Assembly (NCBI RefSeq): GCF_003337355.1
Contig: NZ_QPJW01000001.1
Span: 1,364,001 to 1,428,000, forward strand
From: Fontibacillus phaseoli
Lineage (GTDB): Bacteria > Bacillota > Bacilli > Paenibacillales > Paenibacillaceae
Direction: 5' to 3'
DNA length: 64,000 nt
This document shows positions 1 through 8,844 of the stretch, in pieces. Numbering within the stretch: the first letter of the stretch is position 1; the number at the start of each line of letters is the position of its first letter. The notes beneath the pieces were generated by a model that saw only the letters and a list, made by a program, of their open reading frames with translations, was not told the DNA's origin and ran no database searches. A program made the position numbers and the translations under genes.

Positions 1-2603
1 GCATTCACAATCGATTTGCATAATGAGAGTCCCAGACCTAAGCCGCGATGCCCGTCCCCGCGTATATTATTCGCCGTATAGAACATATCAAACAATTTAG
101 CCTTCGTTTCTTCAGCAATACCCGGACCATCATCGGAAACTTCCACGAGCACCATGTGCTTGTCGCGTTTTGCCGAAATTGTAATGTGGGAGCCGGTCTG
201 CGTGTACTTAATCGCATTATCCACGAGATTGATCAGAACCTGAACAATCAGACGGGTATCCATCCGGGCCATAATCCATTCGTCTTCCAATACCGTTTGA
301 ATCATGTGCTTCTCGCTGTTGCGATTCACATGGAGCAAGGCTTCGGCGATGACCTCCTCCATTAATTCAGCCTGTAAGTTTAGATTTATTGTACCGTTCT
401 CGATTCGGCTGATGGAAAGCAAATTCTCTACCAAAAGAATCAGCCACATGGCATCGTCATAGATATCGGTAAATAGGCCCTTTTTCTGTTCTTCGCTCAG
501 CATCTCGGAGTTCCCGATCAGTATTCCCGCATTGCCGGAAATACTGGTGAGGGGAGTGCGCAAATCATGGGAAATTTGTCGCAGCAAATTAGCACGGAGC
601 TGTTCCTGCCGGATTTGCATGAAGATTTCCTGCTGTTGTTCGTTCAGTCGTTCTTTTTCCATGGCAAGCGCGCATTCTCCCAGCATAGCAATCATCAGGC
701 TTTTTTCAAAAACCTCCAAAGGCTCCTCTTGATCCATCACAATCGCCGCAATCGCAAAAACGGTATCCCCACCGCGTACCGCATGATACAAACAATGAGC
801 ATCGGAAAAAGTATCCGTGGTCGCTCCAGCCCGTTTATTGTTTCTGTACACCCACTCCGCTACCGCATGCTCATTCTCTCCGGTATAGATTTGGAGAACG
901 GCTGACCCCTTCTTTGGGTAAATAAGCGGCTCGCTCAGATCGTCTTGCTGAATGGAATAAAAGATGATCGTTCTATCCAACAGCTTCACCATTTGATTCG
1001 CCGTTTCATCCATTATGGCTGAGGAGTCTTTTGCCTGCTGCAATTTCCGGCTCGTTTCCAGAAGCACTTCTGTACGATAGGCTTTCTGTGCCGATTGAAG
1101 GGCCTGCTCTCTTACTCTCATGGTCAATGTGCTCATGACGAACGAAGCCACCAGCATCACCAGAAAGGTAACCGGATAACCGGGATCGGTCGCCTTTAAT
1201 GAATAGTAGGGCTCCGTAAAGAAGAAATTGAACACGATCACGCTCATGATCGAACAAATCGCACTGTATATCCTGCCTTTGGTGACCGTTGCATTTAGAA
1301 GAACACCGAGGATGTATACCGTGATAATGTTCGCCTCTCTGAATCCCAGCTGATTGAACCATGCCCCGACGAGAGTGCATGCCGCCAGAATAGAAACCGT
1401 TTTGGCCATATCGGCCAAAGATAACACCGGAGATTTCAGGTATATGGACGATCTTTTATAGAACGATGTCTCTGAATACGGAATTATATACGTCTCAATA
1501 TTCGGGACTAAGTCGATTAATTTATCAACCACCGTTGATTTGGAGAATCCTCTTTTTTGGTGAGGGGAGCGGCCTAATACGATCTTTGATACATGGCTCG
1601 TTTTGGCATATTCCGCTATTTGCCCGGGCACATCGTCTCCATACACTGTTGCAATTTGGGCTCCCAGTTGCTCGGCCAATCTCAGATTCTCTCTTAGTCC
1701 GGTTTTGTTTTTTTCCGTTACCGGCTTAGTTTCCGGTGTCTCTACGAACAGTGCCGTGAATTGACCACGGAAAACCTCAGCCATCCTTGCCGCTGTTCGG
1801 ATTACTTTTTTATTGGAAGCAGCCGGTGACAGGCAAACTAAAATATGGTCTTTAACGGCATATTCATTTCTGCCTGCTTGCGCCCGGATTTGCGAACCAA
1901 TCCGGTTTAATTGGGCTGCGGTTCGTTGCAAAGCAATTTCTCGCAATGCATTCAGCTTCTCTTTGGCAAATAAGCGTGCATGTGCCCTTTCCGTCTCCTG
2001 ATTACTATAGATCTTCCCCATCTTCAAACGGCCGATCAACGTGTCAGGCTCGATATCGACGAATTCCACCAGATCGGCGCTATCAAAGACGCTATCCGGT
2101 ATGCGGTCATGCACGGACATCCCGGTAATGGAGGAGACGATATCCGCCAGGCTTTCTAACTGCTGGACATCCATCGTAGTGTACACGTGAATTCCTGCCC
2201 GAAGTAGCTCCTCCACGTCCTGGTATCTTTTTTTGTGTCGATTTCCTGCCGCATTGGTATGGGCCAGGTCGTCAATTAAAATGAGGTCGGGTTTTCTTAG
2301 AAGCGCATGGTCCAGCTCAAATTCCTGAAAGCCATGACCATCGTTTGCATTTCCTGTATGAGGCAACATCTCCAAACCTTTGATCAGCGCCGCCGTATCC
2401 GGTCGACCACGGGGATTGATATATCCGGCAACAACGTCTGTTCCATCATTTTGTGCCACCAGACCGGATCTCAGCATCGCACAAGTTGTGCCGGCTCCCG
2501 GCGCGTAACCGAGAAAAATCTTCAGTTTCCCCCGTTTTTTTTGGGGCGTATTTACGGTAGTCACTTCCGGCGTGGACCCGGATCGAATCGGTGTCGTTGC
2601 CAT
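1..2603 (-). CDS. kdpD: Osmosensitive K+ channel sensor histidine kinase KdpD, 3'-truncated by the window edge
   Basis: The frame stays open from 2603 to base 1, about 867 codons, so only the last few dozen residues of a roughly 900-residue protein are missing. Domains in order are a KdpD N-terminal domain (AHTN...RYQDVEELL...VYTT motif near residues 120-150), a Usp-like domain (about 235-370), a DUF4118-type four-helix membrane region (about 395-500), a GAF-like region, the HisKA phosphoacceptor box HDLRTPL with His about 679, and a HATPase domain with N, D and G boxes. KdpD senses K+ limitation and phosphorylates the response regulator KdpE in the membrane. The Walker A motif reads GYAPGAGTT, so the usual lysine is Thr39. 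An alternative start lies 8 codons upstream at 2627. It is first in its transcript; kdpE or kdpABC would lie off the left edge. Confidence 0.93.
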   Translation of the reverse strand, partial: MATTPIRSGSTPEVTTVNTPQKKRGKLKIFLGYAPGAGTTCAMLRSGLVAQNDGTDVVAGYINPRGRPDTAALIKGLEMLPHTGNANDGHGFQEFELDHALLRKPDLILIDDLAHTNAAGNRHKKRYQDVEELLRAGIHVYTTMDVQQLESLADIVSSITGMSVHDRIPDSVFDSADLVEFVDIEPDTLIGRLKMGKIYSNQETERAHARLFAKEKLNALREIALQRTAAQLNRIGSQIRAQAGRNEYAVKDHILVCLSPAASNKKVIRTAARMAEVFRGQFTALFVETPETKPVTEKNKTGLRENLRLAEQLGAQIATVYGDDVPGQIAEYAKTSHVSKIVLGRSPHQKRGFSKSTVVDKLIDLVPNIETYIIPYSETSFYKRSSIYLKSPVLSLADMAKTVSILAACTLVGAWFNQLGFREANIITVYILGVLLNATVTKGRIYSAICSIMSVIVFNFFFTEPYYSLKATDPGYPVTFLVMLVASFVMSTLTMRVREQALQSAQKAYRTEVLLETSRKLQQAKDSSAIMDETANQMVKLLDRTIIFYSIQQDDLSEPLIYPKKGSAVLQIYTGENEHAVAEWVYRNNKRAGATTDTFSDAHCLYHAVRGGDTVFAIAAIVMDQEEPLEVFEKSLMIAMLGECALAMEKERLNEQQQEIFMQIRQEQLRANLLRQISHDLRTPLTSISGNAGILIGNSEMLSEEQKKGLFTDIYDDAMWLILLVENLLSISRIENGTINLNLQAELMEEVIAEALLHVNRNSEKHMIQTVLEDEWIMARMDTRLIVQVLINLVDNAIKYTQTGSHITISAKRDKHMVLVEVSDDGPGIAEETKAKLFDMFYTANNIRGDGHRGLGLGLSLCKSIVN

Positions 2604-2702
2604 CCTCAAGCCTGCTTTCCTGATCATTATTTTATACGGCGATTCTATTTGTAAGTATATCATGAGCCATATCAGCATCGTGTTATAACTTCGGCAATGG
2701 CA

Positions 2703-2782
2703 TTAAGATCGCATTAAGATTTTGCTGAAAATAATAAGGGGAGTATTAGAGTGTTTACCCCTCAATTAAGATGCTGTTAAGA
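2703..2782. promoter_or_regulatory. Two paired TTAAGA-N5-TTAAGA direct repeats (OmpR/PhoB-type boxes)
   Basis: TTAAGA occurs at 2703-2708 and 2714-2719, and again at 2766-2771 and 2777-2782. Each pair has an exact 5-base spacer, giving the 11-bp periodicity recognised by OmpR/PhoB-family dimers. The pairs lie 100-180 bases upstream of kdpD, whose cognate regulator KdpE belongs to this family. KdpE or another OmpR-type regulator is the inferred ligand. The rest of 2604-3055 shows no gene; a possible small hairpin (GGGA..CGGT..ACCG..TCCC) lies at 3015-3039 just before the next gene. Confidence 0.55.
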
Positions 2783-3055
2783 ACGGAATAAACCCGAGTT
2801 TTCTTTAGAAAAACAATGATAACTTCAAGCATCCACAGGATTTTTCTCCAATTCTACTCAATTGTGCACGATTACTAACTTTTATGGGCGGATTCCATTT
2901 TTACAAACAAAAGAACTCCGAGTATGATTCCTTCTAAACGTACGCAGAAATGGAGTCGAGCGGGAAACGGGAAATTTTTTATGCCGATACGGCCTTTACA
3001 GTATGAATCCTGTGGGACGGTAAACCGCTTTTCATCCCGATAAGGAGTGGCAGGA

Positions 3056-3580
3056 ATGCAGAAACCGATACCCTATTATTTTGGAACCCATCCCCATGTG
3101 CTGGAACCGGCAAGTCTGGAGTATTCCAGCTTTGGAGCGCTTTGGTATGAACAAGACAAGCGACGGTATATCGTCGGTTATGGATATGGCACCAGTCAGG
3201 TCGACATGCTGTCTCAATTTTGCGAATCTTCAGCCTACCTTACATGCACCGATCAGCGGGTCATTTACGATATTTATAAAAGCATCAGAGATAAACAGCA
3301 GGCCCAGGATTGGTCGACGCGCAAAAGGCTTTCGTTACTGTCCGCCTTTAAAGACCCATGGAAGGACATGGACGAGGGCTGGTATATTCTGCGATCCCGC
3401 AACCGGTTTCCGCTTCATCTGTCCGTTGTGCGCCGAAAAAAATATGGCGTTTGGCTAGAGCATGCGGCGGTTTGCGAAGATGAAGCCGAGCTTATGGACT
3501 ATATAGCCAGAGCTAAACAAATCCACGGGTTAGTCTCCATTAAATCGATGATCATCCAAGGAGGCAACACCAATGAATAG
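3056..3580 (+). CDS. Conserved-looking hypothetical protein, 174 aa
   Basis: I do not recognise this protein. AAGGAG at 3042-3047 sits 8 bases before the ATG at 3056, which is preferred over an in-frame GTG inside that ribosome site. The product is soluble, rich in aromatic and basic residues, with no signal peptide or membrane segment. It overlaps the next gene by 8 bases and almost certainly forms a two-gene operon with it. It lies divergent from kdpD. Confidence 0.8.
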   Translation: MQKPIPYYFGTHPHVLEPASLEYSSFGALWYEQDKRRYIVGYGYGTSQVDMLSQFCESSAYLTCTDQRVIYDIYKSIRDKQQAQDWSTRKRLSLLSAFKDPWKDMDEGWYILRSRNRFPLHLSVVRRKKYGVWLEHAAVCEDEAELMDYIARAKQIHGLVSIKSMIIQGGNTNE

Positions 3581-4055
3581 CGCCAGGATTTCTCGAATTG
3601 AACTCTTCGCGTTCGATGCGAAGCCTTCGTTTACTAAAAAGCCTCAGCAACCGGGATGTCTTTATCTGGTTTTGAGACTGAGTTGCGGAGAACAAATCTC
3701 CTATGGGGAATGTGTAGTTCCGAAGAAGGATAACGGGATGGATTTAATTAAGTGGGGAGCTTTTTTGAGATGCATTCGCTTTGCTACACTTGAGGAAGGA
3801 TTCATGGCGGTGCGTTTCCATGAACGGGAATGGACAACAAGCCAACTTGAATTGCTGCAATCCGCATTATCGGGATTGCAGCAACCTTGGAGTCACCGGT
3901 TTAAAATCGCAGTCGGTTCTGCGGGCCAAGTGTATGAAGTACCCAGCCCCATTCCTCGAACCTGGTTATCTTTTCCCTTAAACCAACAGTCCGGTGATTG
4001 GAGTTTATCCCGATTGATTGACGAATCGGTTTCTTATTTCTCCTTGTTGTCGTAA
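3573..4055 (+). CDS. Hypothetical protein, 160 aa, weak enolase-superfamily N-domain flavour
   Basis: The ATG at 3573 is preceded by AAGGAGG at 3558-3564 and overlaps the end of the upstream gene, indicating translational coupling. The N-terminal pattern (RISRIELFAF...YLVLRLSCGEQISYGECV) faintly recalls the N-terminal capping domain of mandelate racemase/muconate cycloisomerase enzymes (IxxIE...VxxxxGxxGWGE). No catalytic barrel is present, so any such relation would be structural only. It ends 6 bases before the convergent GNAT gene. Confidence 0.75.
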   Translation: MNSARISRIELFAFDAKPSFTKKPQQPGCLYLVLRLSCGEQISYGECVVPKKDNGMDLIKWGAFLRCIRFATLEEGFMAVRFHEREWTTSQLELLQSALSGLQQPWSHRFKIAVGSAGQVYEVPSPIPRTWLSFPLNQQSGDWSLSRLIDESVSYFSLLS

Positions 4056-4061
4056 TACTGC

Positions 4062-4694
4062 CTAGATTCGGTTGCATGCAAGCACCTTAGCCATTCGATA
4101 CAAAGAAAAAGCCGGCTTATTGATTTCGCCGGTAATTCGGTAACCCATGCGCTCATACATTTTGAAGGCAAGTATGTTCTCTTTCCTTACCGTTAGAGAA
4201 CATTTGGTAAAGCCATGCGATATGGCTTGTTTCTCCGCAAACTCCAGAAGGCGCGTACCGATTCCCAATCCCCTGCTTTCCGGCAAAGTAGCGATTGTTC
4301 CAATATGGAATTCGTCATTGTCTCCTTCTTTCAGGATAATCATGGAATACAATGATTTGAGATGCTGAAGATTATAGCCGATAAGGCCAAGCTTGCGGTG
4401 AATAAGCAATTGTTTAAAAGTTGGCCAGGCAAGGCGTTTTAACAATGTAACCGGATAACAGGTGACCATGCCCAAGGTCTGATTCCCGAGTCTGGCTTCA
4501 AAAGCAAATTGATGGCTGAAGCGGTTATCTTCCGCCTTCCACAACTTACGCAACGTGCTTAAAATGATGCTCTTTTTCTCGGAGCCCGCTATGGTGTACG
4601 CCATATCATCTAATGCGAGTTGATTAAGTCTGGCACCGATGGAGGATCGGGCATCCCCCTTGACGATCAAAATCGTTTTTGGGTCAGGCATCAT
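4062..4694 (-). CDS. GNAT-family N-acetyltransferase, 210 aa
   Basis: The C-terminal half carries GNAT motif A, with a beta strand followed by RGLGIGTRLLEFAE (about residues 140-153), the acetyl-CoA pyrophosphate-binding loop, then motif B (AFKMYERMGYRITGE). The N-terminal half is atypical and may bind substrate. The start codon overlaps the stop of the Asp23-like gene as ATGA (4691-4694), so the two are translationally coupled. The acceptor substrate cannot be read from the sequence. Confidence 0.85.
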   Translation of the reverse strand: MMPDPKTILIVKGDARSSIGARLNQLALDDMAYTIAGSEKKSIILSTLRKLWKAEDNRFSHQFAFEARLGNQTLGMVTCYPVTLLKRLAWPTFKQLLIHRKLGLIGYNLQHLKSLYSMIILKEGDNDEFHIGTIATLPESRGLGIGTRLLEFAEKQAISHGFTKCSLTVRKENILAFKMYERMGYRITGEINKPAFSLYRMAKVLACNRI

Positions 4695-5041
4695 TTTACG
4701 GAAATTCCTTCCACTATGACGTTTATCGAACCGACGCTTAATCCGGTAAAACCAGCGACAGCCTCCCGGACATTATTCTGTAGCTCTTGAAGCACAGCCG
4801 ATATTTTTGTCCGATACTGGATGACCACGCTTAAACGGATATCAAGTCCTCGTTCCGCTTCTTTTAATTCGATTCCGTTTTCAAGGCTCTTACCATTAAT
4901 CCAATTGGCCAGGCCTTCCCCGATTCCGGATGACATTTTTGCTATCCCGCTGGTCGCAATGGCTGCTTTCCCGACAATTTTATAAATGACATCCTTCGAA
5001 ATTTTGATCTTCCCCATCCGATTTTCAATGTACATGTACAT
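4691..5041 (-). CDS. Asp23/Gls24 family envelope stress protein, 116 aa
   Basis: The sequence matches the Asp23/Gls24 pattern: IKISKDVIYKIVGKAA at the start, GIEL..AERGLDIRLSVVIQYRTKI in the middle, and VREAVAGFTGLSVGSINVIVEGI at the end. Family members are small cytosolic or membrane-associated proteins linked to alkaline and envelope stress. A run of eight G residues (minus strand) sits immediately before the ATG at 5041; the in-frame ATG at 5035 has better spacing and may be the true start. It is the first gene of a two-gene unit with the GNAT gene. Confidence 0.85.
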   Translation of the reverse strand: MYMYIENRMGKIKISKDVIYKIVGKAAIATSGIAKMSSGIGEGLANWINGKSLENGIELKEAERGLDIRLSVVIQYRTKISAVLQELQNNVREAVAGFTGLSVGSINVIVEGISVK

Positions 5042-5101
5042 CCCCCCCCGTTTTACTTGAAATGAGTATACTGAGCTAAAGACTCGCCTTCATGCACAAG
5101 A

Positions 5102-5124
5102 ATGATAGATATATATATCATATG
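5102..5124. promoter_or_regulatory. AT-rich palindrome upstream of the Asp23/GNAT operon
   Basis: A perfect 12-bp palindrome GATATATATATC lies at 5108-5119, flanked by TGATA and ATATGA. Its GATA...TATC arms resemble the operator found upstream of the neighbouring TetR gene (5882-5911), suggesting but not proving that the same repressor acts here. AT-rich palindromes can arise by chance. Confidence 0.35.
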
Positions 5125-5204
5125 ATTAAATATTATATCACAGGCATTCTCCAGTCAAATTTCTTCATGGCACTTAAGACGATGAAAAGCCAATTCCGAA
5201 ACAT

Positions 5205-5237
5205 CAAAAAAGTCTGTCCGAAAGATCGAACAGACTT
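5205..5237 (-). terminator. Intrinsic terminator after the TetR gene
   Basis: On the minus strand, AAGTCTGT pairs with ACAGACTT (arms 5230-5237 and 5210-5217) and is followed by a run of six T. It lies just past the stop codon of the gene at 5257. Confidence 0.85.
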
Positions 5238-5256
5238 GTAAGTTATACACCGGCTT

Positions 5257-5835
5257 TCAATTGAGCTGATTCTGAACTTTAAAACCGTTGTAAAACGTAT
5301 CCACCACCAAACCGGCAGCGGACTTTCTGGCTATATTCCCTTCTATGACCTGTTGCCATGTTAAGAAAAGAAGCGAATACAGAACATTAACCATCCAGGT
5401 TCGATCGAGATCCTGCCGAAAATACCCCTTCTGCTGAAGCAAGTTGATCGTATTTAGTACAGGTTCCTGCAGCTTTTGGTACTCCTCTTCAATCTCCTTA
5501 TTGTAATTAACAGTAGCATCGTGAGCAAGAAAATACATTTTGTCCCCAAGAGGAATCAGGGCTTCAATCAACTCAGGAATATAACTCTCACAATTCTCCT
5601 CATTCAGCCGAACATTTTCCATCGTTTTACCTACGACCTCAATGGCGCGAAAGCCTAAGTAAATCATCAATTGCTCACGGCTCTCCACATACCGGTGTAG
5701 AGTAGCGACACCGATTCCGGCTGATTCGGCAATCTCATGCATCGAAGCATTCGGCTTAACAATTAACAGTTTGGTCGCTTCATCCAGAATAGCGTTCAGT
5801 CTAGTTTGTTTGATTGACGTCAGTTCCTTTTTCAT
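5257..5835 (-). CDS. TetR/AcrR family transcriptional regulator, 192 aa
   Basis: The N-terminal helix-turn-helix is clear: RLNAILDEATKLL, then ASMHEIAESAGIGVATLHRYVESREQLMIYL. The C-terminal domain is all-helical and variable, as expected for ligand binding. GAGGTG lies 7-8 bases before the ATG at 5835, preferred over an upstream in-frame ATG at 5868. Paired GATA/TATC palindromes directly upstream suggest autoregulation. The target is unknown; the divergently read spore operon is unlikely, and the Asp23/GNAT operon is a candidate because a related palindrome precedes it. Confidence 0.88.
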   Translation of the reverse strand: MKKELTSIKQTRLNAILDEATKLLIVKPNASMHEIAESAGIGVATLHRYVESREQLMIYLGFRAIEVVGKTMENVRLNEENCESYIPELIEALIPLGDKMYFLAHDATVNYNKEIEEEYQKLQEPVLNTINLLQQKGYFRQDLDRTWMVNVLYSLLFLTWQQVIEGNIARKSAAGLVVDTFYNGFKVQNQLN

Positions 5836-5881
5836 CAGGTACACCTCAAAAAGAGTGATGGTCTTCATTTCTTCGATTTAT

Positions 5882-5911
5882 CTATCATTTGATAGTATAT
5901 CATATCGGATA
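5882..5911. promoter_or_regulatory. Probable TetR operator
   Basis: CTATCA-TT-TGATAG (5882-5895) is a perfect inverted repeat, and TATCATATCGGATA (5898-5911) is a second imperfect TATC...GATA copy. Both sit 45-75 bases upstream of the TetR start, the usual place for an autoregulatory operator. Confidence 0.6.
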
Positions 5912-6045
5912 GACACTCCCTAAAAGCAACTGCCGCTAGATCCGTCATACTTGAAATCCTAGGAATTATATATGCTCCATCTGGTAAAAATACACTTGAT
6001 CCTCATCCATAACCAATTATGCCATTGAACTCGGGGTGAATTAGA

Positions 6046-7698
6046 ATGTGGTCCGTCTTAATGTCCTATTTACCGAACTGGAGCCTGCTTGTTCAGGCAT
6101 TTTTGCTTCTTATCATCCCGATCTTGTTAGTTCTGCTGTCAAGGGTGATCCGGAAATCGTTGAAAACCAGCATGGACAGCCACTCCAAGCCCGAGAAAGA
6201 AATCGGCTTGACGGACGTGCCGATATCGGGAACGTACGACTCCGATATCGCATCGATCCGAAAGGCGATCGGCGACCAAGCGGATGTTTGGATCCGCGAG
6301 ATGGTGATCCGCGGAACGGAAATTCGTGCCGCCCTCGTATATGTTGACGGTTTGACGGACAACGATTTAATCGATACCCATCTGATTGCTCCATTAATAC
6401 TCCGAGGCGTAGCGGAAGAACATCGCACCAGTTTTCTTGATTCTCCGCTATCCTTGAGTACGTATTTAATGGAACAACTTATCCCGGTCAGCGAGATCAA
6501 AAAAGTTACCGGACTGCAAGCCTTCACGGAAGGTATTTTGTTCGGCAAAACCGGGCTTCTCGTTGAAGGCCTGCCGGAAACGCTGTTGATTGGATCCGCT
6601 AACGGCAAGAGCCGGAACGTCGAAGAACCAATGTCCGAAGCTCTTTTACGAGGACCTCGCACAGGATTCACCGAGCGGCTAAGCGATAACACGGGCTTGC
6701 TTCGAAGACATGGACAGAATGAGAGTCTCGTTCTGACCAAATTTGAGGTAGGAAGCCGCGTTAAGAAATCCTTGGTTCTAGCTTATATGCGCGATATCGT
6801 GGATCCGAATCTGGTGGATGAGGTCACGTTGCGTATTCAAAACATCGATATCGATGACCCGATAGAATCGGGTTATATCGAGCAGTTGATCGAAGACAAC
6901 GTGCTTAGCCCATTCCAGCAGTTGCAAAATACGGAAAGACCCGATCGGGTCATTGCAGGACTGCTGGAAGGCCGAGCAGCCATTTTGTTGGACGGCACGC
7001 CTTTTGCCCTCGTTTTGCCGGTGACCTTCAGCATGTTGCTTCAATCTCCGGAGGATTACTATGAACGCTGGATTCCCGGCTCATTTATTCGCTTCTTGCG
7101 CTTTTTTGCCGCCCTCTTGGCTCTGCTCGCTCCGGCGTTATATATTTCGTTCATCTCGTTCCATCCGGGACTCATTCCCACGAAATTGGCGCTATCCATA
7201 ATAGAGACCCGGCAGGGCGTGCCGTTCCCTTCGTTTATCGAAGCGATGATTATGGAAATCTCCATCGAGATTTTGCGGGAGGCAGGTATCCGGCTTCCAA
7301 AGCCCATCGGTCCCGCGATGGGCATCGTCGGAGGCCTGATCATCGGTGATGCCGCAGTCAACGCCGGCATTGTCAGCCCCTTCCTCGTTATCGTCGTTGC
7401 GGTAACCGCGATATCCTCCTTCACCATTCCGGTCTATAGCGCCGGAATCACTCTGCGCATTCTCCGGTTTACCGGAATGCTCTGCGCGGCTGCTTTGGGA
7501 CTGTTCGGCGTGGTTATGTTCTTCCTGTTGATCTGCAGCCACCTAGTGCGGCTCAAGAGTTTCGGCGTGCCTTACGTTAGTCCGATTGTACCTTACGGGC
7601 TTAGCGACTGGAAGGATTTGTTCATTCGTTTCCCGTTAAAATCCATGAAGAAGCGTCCTTTCATGTTCAACCCAAAGGATAAGGACCGAAGGAACTAA
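6046..7698 (+). CDS. GerA-family spore germinant receptor subunit A, 550 aa
   Basis: This is the A subunit of a nutrient germinant receptor in the spore inner membrane. It starts with a hydrophobic segment (about residues 10-32), followed by a long soluble N-terminal region (about 45-340, including ...RDIVDPNLVDEVTLRIQNIDIDDPIESGYIEQLIEDN...), then a C-terminal membrane domain with about five helices containing ...PGLIPTKLALSIIETRQGVPFPSF...GIRLPKPIGPAMGIVGGLIIGDAAV.... GGGGTGA gives a good ribosome site before the ATG. It begins an A-B-C operon with 36 bases before the next gene. Expression in the forespore is expected from the family, but no sigma-G promoter was assigned with confidence. 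Confidence 0.96.
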   Translation: MWSVLMSYLPNWSLLVQAFLLLIIPILLVLLSRVIRKSLKTSMDSHSKPEKEIGLTDVPISGTYDSDIASIRKAIGDQADVWIREMVIRGTEIRAALVYVDGLTDNDLIDTHLIAPLILRGVAEEHRTSFLDSPLSLSTYLMEQLIPVSEIKKVTGLQAFTEGILFGKTGLLVEGLPETLLIGSANGKSRNVEEPMSEALLRGPRTGFTERLSDNTGLLRRHGQNESLVLTKFEVGSRVKKSLVLAYMRDIVDPNLVDEVTLRIQNIDIDDPIESGYIEQLIEDNVLSPFQQLQNTERPDRVIAGLLEGRAAILLDGTPFALVLPVTFSMLLQSPEDYYERWIPGSFIRFLRFFAALLALLAPALYISFISFHPGLIPTKLALSIIETRQGVPFPSFIEAMIMEISIEILREAGIRLPKPIGPAMGIVGGLIIGDAAVNAGIVSPFLVIVVAVTAISSFTIPVYSAGITLRILRFTGMLCAAALGLFGVVMFFLLICSHLVRLKSFGVPYVSPIVPYGLSDWKDLFIRFPLKSMKKRPFMFNPKDKDRRN

Positions 7699-7734
7699 AT
7701 TATTTAAAATGCAAACAGGAAAGAGGTCGGGAAC

Positions 7735-8844
7735 TTGAGCGGCATAAACAATGGTCCAAAGGATCAAATTACCACTTCACAGGCTGCGGTCATGGTCATC
7801 AACTATATGCTGGGTGCAGGTATCCTTACCCTTCCGAGAACAATGGTAGAAGCGGCTAAAACGTCAGATGTCTGGATGTCCATTTTAATTTCCGGTGTGA
7901 TCATCTTGGTCGCTGGCTGGGTCATCGTAAAGCTATGCCGCCGATTCCAAGGGAAGACAGTATTCCAATTCATGCCCGAAATTACGGGAAAATGGATCGC
8001 GTTTATCATAAGCATGATAATCATCACTTATTTTATAACGATATCCGCCTTTGAAATCCGAATCATGGCGGAAGTAACAGGCTTCTATTTGTTGGAAGGC
8101 ACCCCTGCTTGGGCCATCGTCATGACGTTTATGTGGGTCGGACTATATTTGATACTGGGCGGCATCAATTGCATCGCCCGACTCTATGAAATTATTTTGC
8201 CGATTACGCTTGTATTTTTCCTAATTGCGATCCTGCTTAGCAGCCGCATTTTCGATGTCAATCATTTGAGGCCGTTGTTAGGATCCGGTATCAAACCCGT
8301 CCTGCAAGGAATCAAGCCTTCGTTGCTGTCCTTTACGGGTTATGAAATTATGCTCGTCACTACGGCGTTTATGAAGAATCCCAAGAAAGCAAATAAAGCC
8401 ATGATGGCTGGCATTGTGGTACCGGTCATCATTTATTTGATTACCGTCATTATGGTCATCGGCGGCATGTCCATTAACGGCGTGGAAAAAAGAACCTGGC
8501 CAACCCTGGATCTGGTGAGAAGTTTTGAGGTGCAAGGCCTCTTCTTCGAGCGTTTCGAATCCCTTCTGCTGGTGATCTGGATCATGCAGATATTCTCAAC
8601 TTTCACGGTCACGCACTATGCCGCCTCTCTCGGCTGGTCGCAACTGTTCAAGAAAAATGTCCGGCCTTTCATATTTGCTATGCTCCCTGTCATCTACCTG
8701 ATCGCCATGATTCCCAAAGATATCAACGAAGCGTTTAAGCTCGGCGATATGTTCGGGAATGTCTCGGTCTATTTGTTCGGAGGGATACCGCTGATATTGT
8801 TGTTAATCAGTATCCTCCTCAAGAAAGGAGCGAAGCCGAATTGA
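7735..8844 (+). CDS. GerB-family spore germination permease-like subunit, 369 aa
   Basis: It uses a TTG start at 7735 with an AAGAGG-type ribosome site. The protein is hydrophobic with about ten membrane helices and belongs to the GerAB/amino acid-polyamine transporter fold (start: ITTSQAAVMVINYMLGAGILTLPR). In germinant receptors this B subunit binds the nutrient germinant. It overlaps the GerC gene by 4 bases (TTGA), consistent with stoichiometric co-expression. Confidence 0.96.
   Translation: MSGINNGPKDQITTSQAAVMVINYMLGAGILTLPRTMVEAAKTSDVWMSILISGVIILVAGWVIVKLCRRFQGKTVFQFMPEITGKWIAFIISMIIITYFITISAFEIRIMAEVTGFYLLEGTPAWAIVMTFMWVGLYLILGGINCIARLYEIILPITLVFFLIAILLSSRIFDVNHLRPLLGSGIKPVLQGIKPSLLSFTGYEIMLVTTAFMKNPKKANKAMMAGIVVPVIIYLITVIMVIGGMSINGVEKRTWPTLDLVRSFEVQGLFFERFESLLLVIWIMQIFSTFTVTHYAASLGWSQLFKKNVRPFIFAMLPVIYLIAMIPKDINEAFKLGDMFGNVSVYLFGGIPLILLLISILLKKGAKPN

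Noticed and set aside
2940..3050. Riboswitch upstream of the gene at 3056
   Set aside because: A small hairpin is possible but no known riboswitch core (TPP, SAM, c-di-GMP, c-di-AMP) was recognised.
6093..6740. Minus-strand frame opposite gerA
   Set aside because: Ser/Arg/Pro-rich shadow of a gene with unmistakable GerA motifs; no ribosome site.
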